Shown: positions 36,512 through 44,894 of the stretch, in pieces
Layout of the letters: each line of letters starts with the position of its first letter
How positions within the stretch are numbered: the first letter of the stretch is position 1
NCBI RefSeq assembly: GCF_008271295.1
Contig: NZ_VTOY01000008.1
Span: 1-64,000, forward strand
Length of the DNA: 64,000 nt
Origin: Pseudoselenomonas ruminis
Lineage (GTDB): Bacteria > Bacillota > Negativicutes > Selenomonadales > Selenomonadaceae
Direction: 5' to 3'
The notes under the pieces: generated by a model
Database searches by the model: none
The model's input: only the letters and a program-made list of their open reading frames with translations
Told to the model about the DNA's origin: nothing
Made by a program: the position numbers and the translations under genes

Positions 36512-36749
36512 ATGTCACATCACCTTTCTATAAATGAACCTTTTCTTCATCCATCCTCTTGTTGAATGGTATGGTCATAGTATAGCGAAGGCTACTTAAA
36601 CTAGTTTTAAGTGTCAATTAAATTCCAATTCAAATTCGATGGAAATCAACTGAAAGGATAACTGCTATTTATTTTTAGAAAAAACAAGGAAAAATCAAAC
36701 CAAATGTCGTATAATATATAATAGATTTTAGGAAAGAGGTGACTGTGTA

Positions 36750-36956
36750 ATGACGGAACAGGAAATTGAAAAACTTGTCCGGGAAAAACTTAACGATGCT
36801 TATCAGTCGGAGGAGCATCCGAAAAAATTCTTCATTACGGAGAATGGTCGTGGTGTGACGGACGGTGGCGATCTTTACAACGCTCTGCTTAACGATATGA
36901 TGCGTGTAACAGAAAAGGCCCTGACGGAAATCCTGAAGGAAGCTCTGAAGAAGTAA
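36750..36956 (+). CDS. Small acidic/helical protein, unknown function
   Basis: The 68-residue product starts MTEQEIEKLVREKLNDAYQ and ends LTEILKEALKK, with charged amphipathic helices at both ends and a short middle loop FFITENGRGVTDGG. SD GAAAGAGGTG precedes the ATG. TATAAT is visible about 35 nt upstream, and a terminator follows at once. It has no signal or membrane segment and no recognised domain. Confidence 0.7.
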   Translation: MTEQEIEKLVREKLNDAYQSEEHPKKFFITENGRGVTDGGDLYNALLNDMMRVTEKALTEILKEALKK

Positions 36957-36973
36957 TTCCAAATTTACAACAT

Positions 36974-37010
36974 AAAGAAAGAGCCAGGCATTGCCTGACT
37001 CTTTCTTTTT
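36974..37010. terminator. Bidirectional terminator after the small acidic protein gene
   Basis: A long stem (AAAGAAAGAGCCAGGCA with its near-complement, one mismatch) has A and T runs on its two sides. It serves the + strand gene and is followed by the rpsI terminator on the other strand. Confidence 0.8.
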
Positions 37011-37035
37011 CTATAGTATAAGATGTTTCCACAAA

Positions 37036-37069
37036 AAAATCCCACCAGCCAATAGGCCGATGGGATTTT
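37036..37069 (-). terminator. Terminator after rpsI
   Basis: AAAATCCCA... pairs with ...TGGGATTTT (with mismatches), followed by a seven-T run on the minus strand. Confidence 0.75.
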
Positions 37070-37093
37070 GCAATTCGTATAAAAACGCAAGAA

Positions 37094-37486
37094 TTAACGT
37101 TTGGAGAACTGCGAAGCTTTACGAGCTTTCTTGAGACCGTATTTACGGCGCTCTTTCTCACGCGGGTCGCGCGTTACGAAGCCAGCTTTTTTCAGAGCCG
37201 GACGCAGCTCAGCATCCATTTCCATGAGTGCACGGGTGATGCCATGACGAATAGCACCAGCCTGACCAGTTACACCGCCACCTGCAACATTTGCGATGAC
37301 GTCATACTTGTCGTTAGTCTCCGTAAGGTTGAGCGGCTGACGAACAATCAGTTCCAGCGTACCCAGACCAAAATATTCTTCCATGCTACGACCGTTAATC
37401 GTAACTTTGCCTTCGCCTGGAACCAGACGAACACGGGCAACGGAAGATTTTCTGCGGCCAGTGCCGTAGTAGCTTACTTGTGCCAT
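37094..37486 (-). CDS. rpsI: 30S ribosomal protein S9
   Basis: The 130-residue protein begins [19 protein letters not shown]. The C-terminus [16 protein letters not shown] matches the S9 tail that reaches the P site, ending in the invariant Lys-Arg. AGGGAGG lies upstream. It forms the conserved pair with rplM. Confidence 0.97.
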   Translation of the reverse strand: MAQVSYYGTGRRKSSVARVRLVPGEGKVTINGRSMEEYFGLGTLELIVRQPLNLTETNDKYDVIANVAGGGVTGQAGAIRHGITRALMEMDAELRPALKKAGFVTRDPREKERRKYGLKKARKASQFSKR

Positions 37487-37509
37487 TTAGAAGTTCCTCC
37501 CTTTCCAGA

Positions 37510-37950
37510 TTAGCGAATGTTCAGCTCGAGCTTTTCCGGCTTCTGAGCTGCATGCGGATGCTCGCTGCCAGCATAAACGCTGAGTTTGCGATACATCTGA
37601 GCACCGAGGCGGTTATGCGGCAGCATGCCCTTGATAGCGTGCTCCAGAACGCGCTCCGGGAACTTCTCGAGCATCAGGCCAGCAGACGTGAACGTCGTGC
37701 CACCCTGGTAACCGGAATGACGGAAATAAGTCTTGTCCGTCAGTTTCTTACCCGTGAATTTTACTTTCTCTGCATTGATGACGATGACGTAATCACCCGT
37801 ATCAACGTGCGGAGTAAAGGTCGGTTTATTTTTACCGCGAAGAACTTTTGCGACTTCAGCTGCGAGGCGGCCGACAGTCTGGCCTTCAGCGTCTACAACA
37901 TACCATTTGCGCTCGATATTGGATGCATTTGCCATAAACGTTGTCTTCAT
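37510..37950 (-). CDS. rplM: 50S ribosomal protein L13
   Basis: The 146-residue protein has [35 protein letters not shown] and [25 protein letters not shown] lies 6 nt before the ATG. Promoter TTGACT/TAGAAT at 38058-38086 drives rplM-rpsI after a leader of about 100 nt. Confidence 0.97.
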   Translation of the reverse strand: MKTTFMANASNIERKWYVVDAEGQTVGRLAAEVAKVLRGKNKPTFTPHVDTGDYVIVINAEKVKFTGKKLTDKTYFRHSGYQGGTTFTSAGLMLEKFPERVLEHAIKGMLPHNRLGAQMYRKLSVYAGSEHPHAAQKPEKLELNIR

Positions 37951-38057
37951 GCGATTTCCCCCCTAATAATTTCATTTCTAATTTAATCGGTATATGATGC
38001 TCTTGTATCGGCTTCCGGGGCTAATGGATGCCTGATTCCGTAACATCACATAGAAAT

Positions 38058-38086
38058 ATTCTACTCATAAAAGTGCAACAAGTCAA
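38058..38086 (-). promoter_or_regulatory. Promoter of rplM-rpsI
   Basis: TTGACT (38081-38086) and TAGAAT (38058-38063) on the minus strand are 17 nt apart. The leader to rplM (37951-38050) may hold an L13-type regulatory fold, which I could not confirm. Confidence 0.65.
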
Positions 38087-38148
38087 GGACTTTTTTGCAT
38101 TTCCTTAGAATTTTTCTTTAAGTTATCCACGCATTTTTTGTGGATAAC

Positions 38149-39072
38149 TTAATCGTTTTCCGTAAAATAGCTGACGGTTTTCTTTAGTCCTTTTTTCAGG
38201 CTGGTACGTGGCTTCCAGCCGAGTTTTTCGCATGCTTTTGCATAGTCCAGCACCAAGTTTCCCTGCTGCTGGCTGCCAGCCGCACCAGAAACAACCTCCA
38301 GCTTTTTCCAGGTTACATCTTCCAACAGCCGGACCAGCGCCTGGGAATCTGTCACCGTGCCAGAACTCAAATTATAAATTGCATTGACTTCTTCGGTAAA
38401 TAGTGCCGCATAAATTCCCTCAGCCACATCACCGGCATAGATAAAATCCTGCGCCAGCCCCTGCCCGTAAATGGTAATCGCACTATTCTCCTTGATTTTT
38501 TTGATAAAGGCACGGATTACACCGCCTTCTCCGCTGTCACTCTGGCGTTCCCCATATACATCAGCCAGGCGCAGGATGATATACGGCAATCCATAGCGTC
38601 GCTGATACATAATCAGATAATCTTCCACAGTCTTTTTGCTAAGACCGTAAAACGAGTTTGGTTTCCGCTCTTGTAGTTCACCAACAGGCTGCTGGTTTTC
38701 CGGCACATCCCCATATACTGCGGCAGCAGACGAAAAGACAACCCGCTGCACATCGCTTTTACGGGCTGCCTCCAGGATATTGACCGTACCGATTATATTT
38801 TCCATCGCATCAAAGGCCGGGTCTGCCAGGGAATCCTTGACCGTAGTCTGAGCCGCTAAATGAACAATCGCATCAAAACGTGCTTTCATGATACGCGGAA
38901 TGACCGCAGCCGACCGGACATCCATTTCCCATGAATCGCAATCAGACGGCACATTAGCAAAATCACCCGTGCTGCCATTATCGAGCACCGTTATCGCATG
39001 ACCATCTGTCAGCAGCCGGCGCACAACATGCGAACCAATAAATCCAGCTCCACCTGTTACCAAAACCTTCAT
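38149..39072 (-). CDS. NAD-dependent sugar-nucleotide epimerase/dehydratase
   Basis: The 307-residue SDR protein has the Rossmann motif TGGAGFIGSHV (about 7-17) and the catalytic YGLSK (YxxxK near 144). A Ser block is seen in VVFSSAAAVYGD. Features fit a UDP-glucose 4-epimerase-like enzyme. It starts 29 nt after cobC with GAGAGGAA as ribosome site, so it may be the last gene of the cobalamin transcript, though it has no known part in that pathway. Its stop overlaps a DnaA-box-like hairpin. Confidence 0.85.
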   Translation of the reverse strand: MKVLVTGGAGFIGSHVVRRLLTDGHAITVLDNGSTGDFANVPSDCDSWEMDVRSAAVIPRIMKARFDAIVHLAAQTTVKDSLADPAFDAMENIIGTVNILEAARKSDVQRVVFSSAAAVYGDVPENQQPVGELQERKPNSFYGLSKKTVEDYLIMYQRRYGLPYIILRLADVYGERQSDSGEGGVIRAFIKKIKENSAITIYGQGLAQDFIYAGDVAEGIYAALFTEEVNAIYNLSSGTVTDSQALVRLLEDVTWKKLEVVSGAAGSQQQGNLVLDYAKACEKLGWKPRTSLKKGLKKTVSYFTEND

Positions 39073-39101
39073 AACAGATTCCTCTCTTTTTCCCTGAATT
39101 C

Positions 39102-39719
39102 TCAGCGCAGTTCTCCCAAATGCGCCGTACTGTTCAGCAGTTCAACCGTAGGATTTCCCTCAGCATCATAGCGGACGATATTTACCGCAGTGTTGAACTG
39201 ACGGATGCTCCAAAGGTATTGCAGCGGCATGTGCAGTGCTGCTGTCAGCATAGTGCGCAGTACCGCTCCATGGGCCGCAATCATAATCGTCTGCCCTTCA
39301 TGTTCCCGAAGCAATTCCTGCAGACGCGACATAGCACGCTGCTGGACTTCGGGAAAAGATTCCCCATTCGGGATATTGAGAATATCCGGATGCGCCAGGA
39401 AGTTCTCCATCGCATCGGGCCACGAGGCAACAATCTGCTCGTAGGTAAGGCCTTCCCAATCGCCAAAGCTCAACTCACGGAAAGCAGGTTCCAGCTGCAC
39501 CGAAAGGCCAAAACGCTTAGCAACAGTCTCAGCCGTAACCCGCGCGCGAATAAGGTCACTTGAATATACGGCATCAATATGTTCCACCGGGAAATTCGCG
39601 GCTAATTTTTCTGCCTGCTCAATTCCTGCTGCCGACAGGGCCACATCCGACTGCCCCTGATAACGGCCGCTGACATTCCACTCCGTCTGTCCATGACGGA
39701 CAAAAACCACTTTTACCAT
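39102..39719 (-). CDS. cobC: Histidine phosphatase, probable alpha-ribazole phosphatase
   Basis: The 205-residue protein has the catalytic RHG box (VVFVRHGQTEWN, His 9) and later ELSFGDWEGLTYEQI and AAHGAVLRTML, the second histidine. The domain is shared by phosphoglycerate mutases and CobC. The location between cobD and the end of the cob operon makes alpha-ribazole 5'-phosphate dephosphorylation the best guess. Confidence 0.8.
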   Translation of the reverse strand: MVKVVFVRHGQTEWNVSGRYQGQSDVALSAAGIEQAEKLAANFPVEHIDAVYSSDLIRARVTAETVAKRFGLSVQLEPAFRELSFGDWEGLTYEQIVASWPDAMENFLAHPDILNIPNGESFPEVQQRAMSRLQELLREHEGQTIMIAAHGAVLRTMLTAALHMPLQYLWSIRQFNTAVNIVRYDAEGNPTVELLNSTAHLGELR

Positions 39720-39722
39720 GAA

Positions 39723-40793
39723 TTACAATTCCTCCAATGCGTCAATCAGCCGGTCGTTTTCCGCTGATTGACGGATGGCAACACGCACATAGCTTTCGCC
39801 ATCCAAACCTAAATAATTGGCACAATCCCGCACGAGAATCCCCTTCTCGCGAAGCCTCTGCGTAAACTCGCTGCTGGTGAGCCCCGTACCACGGACATCG
39901 AGCAGCATAAAATTGACGCTCGGCGGATAGGCGCGAATCCCTTTGCGTCCATTTATCCGCTCGAAGAAACGCTGCCTTTCTTCCGCAATAAATTTCCTGC
40001 TATGCTGCTGGTACTCTTTATCGTTCAGTGCCGCTACACCTGCCTTTTGCGCCAGCAGATTGACGTTCCAGACATCCTTGCCGGCATTGAGCTTTTTCGC
40101 CAGCATCGGGCAGGCCACACCAAAGCCTAATCGCAACCCAGGCAGGGCATAAAATTTCGTCAGCGACTGTATCACAAAGAGATTCGGATATTCCTCCACC
40201 AAATCGCGCACCGTGTAACGGCTGTCATAGGGAAGGAAATCCAGGAACGACTCGTCAACCACGAGCCACTGATGTCCCCCGCGCATCTCATCGAGCAAGT
40301 GGACCAATTCATTGCGGGTTATAAGCGACCCGGTGGGATTGTTCGGATTCCCCAGAATGATGCAGTCTGCCACCGCTAAAGCTCCCATAAAAGAATCCCA
40401 ATCGATGCGGAAGTTATCATCCGGGTCCATCTGGAAACAGTTCACTTTCGCCCTTGCCGCCAAAGCCGCCCGTTCATATTCGCTAAACGAAGGAACTGGC
40501 AACAGTACATTGCGCGGCCGGACCGTCTGCAAAAAGAGGTAAAAGAGCTCCGATGCACCATTGCCTAGTACCAATTCGTAAGACGGAACGTTATAGCAGG
40601 CTTCAATAGCTTTTTTTAATTCCGCAGCTTTGGGATCCGGGTAATGGACCACATCTTTTATTCCTAACGAAACAGACTGATATACTGCCGATGACAATCC
40701 CAATGGATTTACATTTGCCGAAAAATCCAGCCATGCTTCGCCATTATCACGCGCCGCATAGATGTTTCCGCCATGCTCAAACTTATTCATCAT
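39723..40793 (-). CDS. cobD: L-threonine-O-3-phosphate decarboxylase
   Basis: This 356-residue PLP aminotransferase-fold protein begins MMNKFEHGGNIYAAR, and HGGN is a mark of CobD compared with HisC. PLP-binding Lys lies in SLTKFYALPGLRLGF; substrate loops include NPNNPTGSL. It makes aminopropanol phosphate for the corrin f side chain. The ATG overlaps the cobB stop by 4 nt. HisC is the main alternative, but the context favours CobD. Confidence 0.9.
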   Translation of the reverse strand: MMNKFEHGGNIYAARDNGEAWLDFSANVNPLGLSSAVYQSVSLGIKDVVHYPDPKAAELKKAIEACYNVPSYELVLGNGASELFYLFLQTVRPRNVLLPVPSFSEYERAALAARAKVNCFQMDPDDNFRIDWDSFMGALAVADCIILGNPNNPTGSLITRNELVHLLDEMRGGHQWLVVDESFLDFLPYDSRYTVRDLVEEYPNLFVIQSLTKFYALPGLRLGFGVACPMLAKKLNAGKDVWNVNLLAQKAGVAALNDKEYQQHSRKFIAEERQRFFERINGRKGIRAYPPSVNFMLLDVRGTGLTSSEFTQRLREKGILVRDCANYLGLDGESYVRVAIRQSAENDRLIDALEEL

Positions 40794-42196
40794 ACCCAAT
40801 CACTCTCTTTCTCTTTTTCCAGCTTCCATGCCAGACAATTTTCTACGAATGATTCCGCAGCAGCCGGGCAGCCAGCAAAATGAAGATGCAAATAACTGCC
40901 AAGGGCATTTTTATACTTCCGCCCAGCCCCATAAGTCTGGTTGTTGCGAAGCTTGGTGAAAGCAAATGGCCGGTCTTCATCTTCTGCCGCTTGTTCCACC
41001 GAAAAATGAAATTCATGGCCATGGAGTTTTGTTCCCTTCCTGCCCAGCAGGGAATCCTGTTTAAGGACCGCCTCTACATACCCGACCATTTGCAGTTTTT
41101 TCGTCATAACCGCCTGTCCGGAAAACACGCCGGCCATTGCATGAACGTTACCCGAAAAATCCGTAAGGCTCTCCATCAGATACATGAACCCTCCACATTC
41201 GGCATAGATTGGCATGCCCGCGGCAGCCTTTTCCCGTACAGCCTGCCGCATGGATTCGTTGGCGGCAAGGTCTGCGGCAAACATCTCGGGGAAACCGCCG
41301 CCAATCAGCAAGCCATCAACCTCGGGAAGTGTTTTATCGCGAAGCGGACTGAATGGAATGAGTTCCGCCCCCAAATGTTTTAGCACCTTCAGGCTGGTCG
41401 GATAGTAAAACGAAAATGCTTCGTCCTGTGCTATACCGATACGGCATGCCATCGGCTTCTGCTTTCCACGCAGGAATGGTTCGTATCCCTTCAATGGCTT
41501 TGCCGCCCTGGCTAACCGGAGCAAGGCCTCGATGTCTAACTGCTGTCCCACCGCCTTTCCCATTTGATCTATGACCTGGTATTCTTCATTTTCCTGAACG
41601 GGCAGCAGCCCCAAGTGACGCTCTGGCAGCTGCAAATTCTCCTCCCGGCGAAGCGCGCCATAGACTTCCATCCCGATGGCCTTCATCGCCTCACGAATCA
41701 TGGCTTCATGGGTATCCGACCCCAAACGGTTCAAAATGACGCCTGCCAGCTGGACCGTTTTGTCATAATCCCGGAAGCCCTGTGCGATGGCAGCTGCCGA
41801 GGCGCCCATCGATTTTGCATCAATAACCAGCAGCACCGGTGCATCGATGAGTTTTGCCACCTCGGCGGTGGAGCTAACGCCCTGCCGTCCCCCATCGTAT
41901 AATCCCATCACACCTTCCACCACGGCGATGTCGGCCCCTTCACAGGCGGCGGCAAAAATTGCTGGTACTACCTGCTTGGGCGTCAGCCAGGTGTCAAGGT
42001 TATGCGCCGCGCGGCCACTGGCCAGTTCGTGATAGCCCGGGTCGATATAATCCGGCCCCACTTTAAACGACTGCACGGTAAGGCCACGTTCCTTGAGCGC
42101 CGCCAGGAGGCCGGTTACGATTGTCGTCTTTCCTGACCCCGACTGGGTTGCCCCTATGACAATCCGCGGGATGGAATATTGATTTGCGTACTGCAA
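40790..42196 (-). CDS. cobB: Cobyrinate a,c-diamide synthase
   Basis: The 468-residue protein (CbiA in the anaerobic nomenclature) has the N-terminal ATPase loop ATQSGSGKTT and the C-terminal glutamine amidotransferase domain with Cys in YAECGGFMYLM. It amidates the a and c side chains. The start is a TTG with AGAGGTG 5 nt upstream; no ATG is near. The end overlaps cobD. Confidence 0.93.
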   Translation of the reverse strand: MQYANQYSIPRIVIGATQSGSGKTTIVTGLLAALKERGLTVQSFKVGPDYIDPGYHELASGRAAHNLDTWLTPKQVVPAIFAAACEGADIAVVEGVMGLYDGGRQGVSSTAEVAKLIDAPVLLVIDAKSMGASAAAIAQGFRDYDKTVQLAGVILNRLGSDTHEAMIREAMKAIGMEVYGALRREENLQLPERHLGLLPVQENEEYQVIDQMGKAVGQQLDIEALLRLARAAKPLKGYEPFLRGKQKPMACRIGIAQDEAFSFYYPTSLKVLKHLGAELIPFSPLRDKTLPEVDGLLIGGGFPEMFAADLAANESMRQAVREKAAAGMPIYAECGGFMYLMESLTDFSGNVHAMAGVFSGQAVMTKKLQMVGYVEAVLKQDSLLGRKGTKLHGHEFHFSVEQAAEDEDRPFAFTKLRNNQTYGAGRKYKNALGSYLHLHFAGCPAAAESFVENCLAWKLEKEKESDWV

Positions 42197-42229
42197 CGAA
42201 ACACCTCTTCTGCTACGATTTCTCTTTGA

Positions 42230-43120
42230 TTATCTAAAAAGTTCTACAAACTCTTGCTGTTTTCCTTCTGCCACCTGGACGCCACCGCCCTGCAGCCGCG
42301 TTTGCATCAAAAACGACAAATGCGGAAAGCGGCAGCGTATCGCACGCGTTTCCCGCTGCAAGTCATCATCTGGGAATCGTTCGGGCCAGAGCACGCCAAT
42401 CACGGTGCCGCTGTGCGCGATATTGATGCCCAATGCACCTCGCTCTTTGGCAAATGCCAACAGTTCTTCCAAACCATCCTTATATAATAACGATTGATTG
42501 TTGCACGCACTCATAGATGCGGCCTCAGCGATAAGCGTTTCATCCTGCGCGCGCCATCCTTCTTCGAATAAAGCCAACGCTTCTGCCGAACGATTGGCTA
42601 CCCCATCCTCTTTCACCTGCTCGTGATAGCTGAGCGTATCGATTACGCCGCCTGTGTCGAAAATAGAAATACGAAAAGCCGGCAAGCCCTGATAGCTTGC
42701 CAGCCAATCGCCATTCATATGGTTGATGCGGACCACCTGCGGATAAAAGACCCCATCCGTCGGTTCGATACCAGCCGCCATGCGCATAATTTCCTCGGGA
42801 TAGGTACGATAACCAAAGGCCAGGGCCACCGCCGCCACCGTTGCGGCAATATCGGCACTCGAAGAAGCCATTCCCTTCCCCCGCGGCAGACTCGATTCCA
42901 GGCAAAGCCCCCAGGGAAGTTCCTCCTTCCCCAGGCTCGTCAATGTCTTCTCTAACGCCATAAGCGATTTTCTTCCCAGACCATGAATCCCCGCTAACGT
43001 GTCGGAAATCCGGACTGTTGTATAACTTCCCACCGGGCAGGTGACAAGAAAGGGGTTCCCGGCCTTCATCCCCTGCAGGAGTTCCCCACAGGAGCCGGGA
43101 ACGCGAACCGTCAATTCCAT
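42230..43120 (-). CDS. pduX: L-threonine kinase (PduX-like GHMP kinase)
   Basis: The 296-residue protein begins MELTVRVPGSCGELLQG and has the GHMP ATP loop LPRGKGMASSSADIA (about 88-102). PduX phosphorylates L-threonine to give the substrate of CobD. Adjacency to cobB and cobD supports that activity. Ribosome site GGAGCG is 7 nt before the ATG. Confidence 0.88.
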   Translation of the reverse strand: MELTVRVPGSCGELLQGMKAGNPFLVTCPVGSYTTVRISDTLAGIHGLGRKSLMALEKTLTSLGKEELPWGLCLESSLPRGKGMASSSADIAATVAAVALAFGYRTYPEEIMRMAAGIEPTDGVFYPQVVRINHMNGDWLASYQGLPAFRISIFDTGGVIDTLSYHEQVKEDGVANRSAEALALFEEGWRAQDETLIAEAASMSACNNQSLLYKDGLEELLAFAKERGALGINIAHSGTVIGVLWPERFPDDDLQRETRAIRCRFPHLSFLMQTRLQGGGVQVAEGKQQEFVELFR

Positions 43121-43148
43121 GCCTTACGCTCCTAAAACACTTTTTCTA

Positions 43149-43916
43149 TCAGCGCCACAAAATATGCAGACCTCCCGGAATCCAGGATGTCACCCAAAAG
43201 ACGAGCAATACCATAGTCTCCGTGAGCGTTTCCACCGCGCCATAGGTATCCCCGGTCAGACCGCCAAGCTTACTGGTCAGCCACGCCCCGAGCAGCCAGG
43301 CAAAGCCCAAGCCGGCCGCCAGTGCTGCAATCGCGGCCTGCCCCCAGGGAACGACGAAAACCAGCGTCGTTATGGCAGCCAATGCTACCGTCTTCTTATC
43401 AGCCATATCCGAAAACGCCTTGCCCATCCCCTCCGGACGCGCATAAGGAAAAAAGGCAATGACCATAACCATGGCCATCCGGCCGATAACCGGCATGACA
43501 AACAGCGCCGTCATAATCAGTACAAGCTTAATATCACGCAGCACCGACCAATTCATCATCATCAAAGACACCAACGCAATGACACCAAATGCCCCCACCC
43601 GGCTGTCCTTCATGATTTCCAATTTGCGTTCCCGGCTGCGCGCCGAAAAAACACCATCGGCCGTATCCATATACCCATCGAGCAACAGACCGCCCGTCAT
43701 AAGCACTGGCAGCAGAACCAAAATCGTCGTAACGAAATTGGCCCAGCCAAAAACCGCCACGAGGCACCAGGTTACCAGCATATAAATCAGCCCCAAAAGG
43801 ACACCTACCAGCGGAAAAAATTTTGTACTGCGGCCAAAATCTTCCACGGTCAGGTCAGGCTGCTCCTTCACATGAATGCGCGTTAAAAACTGCAATGCCG
43901 TAATAAATGATTTCAT
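43149..43916 (-). CDS. cobS: Adenosylcobinamide-GDP ribazoletransferase
   Basis: The 255-residue protein has about six or seven hydrophobic segments and the CobS Asp-rich block GGLLLDGYMDTADGVFSA (about 75-92). It joins the lower-ligand nucleotide to the GDP-activated corrinoid in the membrane. AGGAGG precedes the ATG. Confidence 0.93.
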   Translation of the reverse strand: MKSFITALQFLTRIHVKEQPDLTVEDFGRSTKFFPLVGVLLGLIYMLVTWCLVAVFGWANFVTTILVLLPVLMTGGLLLDGYMDTADGVFSARSRERKLEIMKDSRVGAFGVIALVSLMMMNWSVLRDIKLVLIMTALFVMPVIGRMAMVMVIAFFPYARPEGMGKAFSDMADKKTVALAAITTLVFVVPWGQAAIAALAAGLGFAWLLGAWLTSKLGGLTGDTYGAVETLTETMVLLVFWVTSWIPGGLHILWR

Positions 43917-43952
43917 CGATAATATCCTCCTATATTTCTGATACTATCTTTA

Positions 43953-44894
43953 TCATAACCCAAACATGGCATAGACAATAAGGATAAACATCACGGTTAC
44001 CGTATACATCATGCGGATACATTCCATGATATGCTTGGGTGCTATCATCTCGATGACATCGCCCATATACGCACGAAAATGCTTCTTGCCAAAATACGAA
44101 TTTACGCCGCCGAGCCGGATGTGCAACGCTCCCGCTACGGTAGCTTCAGCATAGCCGCCATTGGGGCTTGGATGTTTTTCTGCATCCCGCAGCATTACCC
44201 GATAGGCATTCTTATAATCAAAGCCCAGCACACAGGCAGCAAAGATAAACAGCACGCCGGTAATACGCGCTGGAATATAATTCAAAACATCATCAAGCTT
44301 CGCGGCTGCCCGGCCAAAGTAAAGGTATTTGTCGTTCTTGTAGCCAATCATCGAATCCATGGTATTGGCTGCCCGATAGAGTACGGCCAGCGGAACGCCA
44401 CCGATAACAAAAAAGAAGAGCGGCGCAATAATGCCATCAACGGTGTTTTCCGCAATCGTTTCAACGGTTGCCCGGGCAATTTCCGCATCGTCAAGATTCT
44501 CCGTATCACGGCCGACAATCCAACCGACCTTCTTGCGGGCTTCCTCCAGCTGGCCAAGAATCAGCAGTGTATAGATGCCTTTTCCCGCCTTAGCCAGACT
44601 CTTGGGCGAAATCGTAAATGACAGCAAAATACCGCCGGCTACCGCTGATCCATACGACCAAGGAATCCGATAGGAAAGCATCATAACCGCGGCCGCTGCT
44701 TCATAAGTAACGAGCAGCGTAATCAGTACGAGCATAGCTCCCATCGTGAACTTTTTGCCGTCACTGTCTTCTTTTTGATAAAACCACTTTTCCAAAGCGC
44801 CAATGAGTTTCCCCATCAGCACGACGGGATGCCAGCGGCTGTTGGGATCACCGATAATAGTATCGACCAGAAAAGCGATAATTGCCGTCATCAT
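43953..44894 (-). CDS. cbiB: Adenosylcobinamide-phosphate synthase
   Basis: The 313-residue membrane protein has DTIIGDPNSRWHPVVLMGK at its start, then IGRDTENLDDAEIARATVE-type and IAENTVDGIIAPLFFF blocks typical of CbiB. It attaches aminopropanol (phosphate) to cobyric acid. Start overlaps the end of cbiP by 4 nt. Confidence 0.94.
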   Translation of the reverse strand: MMTAIIAFLVDTIIGDPNSRWHPVVLMGKLIGALEKWFYQKEDSDGKKFTMGAMLVLITLLVTYEAAAAVMMLSYRIPWSYGSAVAGGILLSFTISPKSLAKAGKGIYTLLILGQLEEARKKVGWIVGRDTENLDDAEIARATVETIAENTVDGIIAPLFFFVIGGVPLAVLYRAANTMDSMIGYKNDKYLYFGRAAAKLDDVLNYIPARITGVLFIFAACVLGFDYKNAYRVMLRDAEKHPSPNGGYAEATVAGALHIRLGGVNSYFGKKHFRAYMGDVIEMIAPKHIMECIRMMYTVTVMFILIVYAMFGL

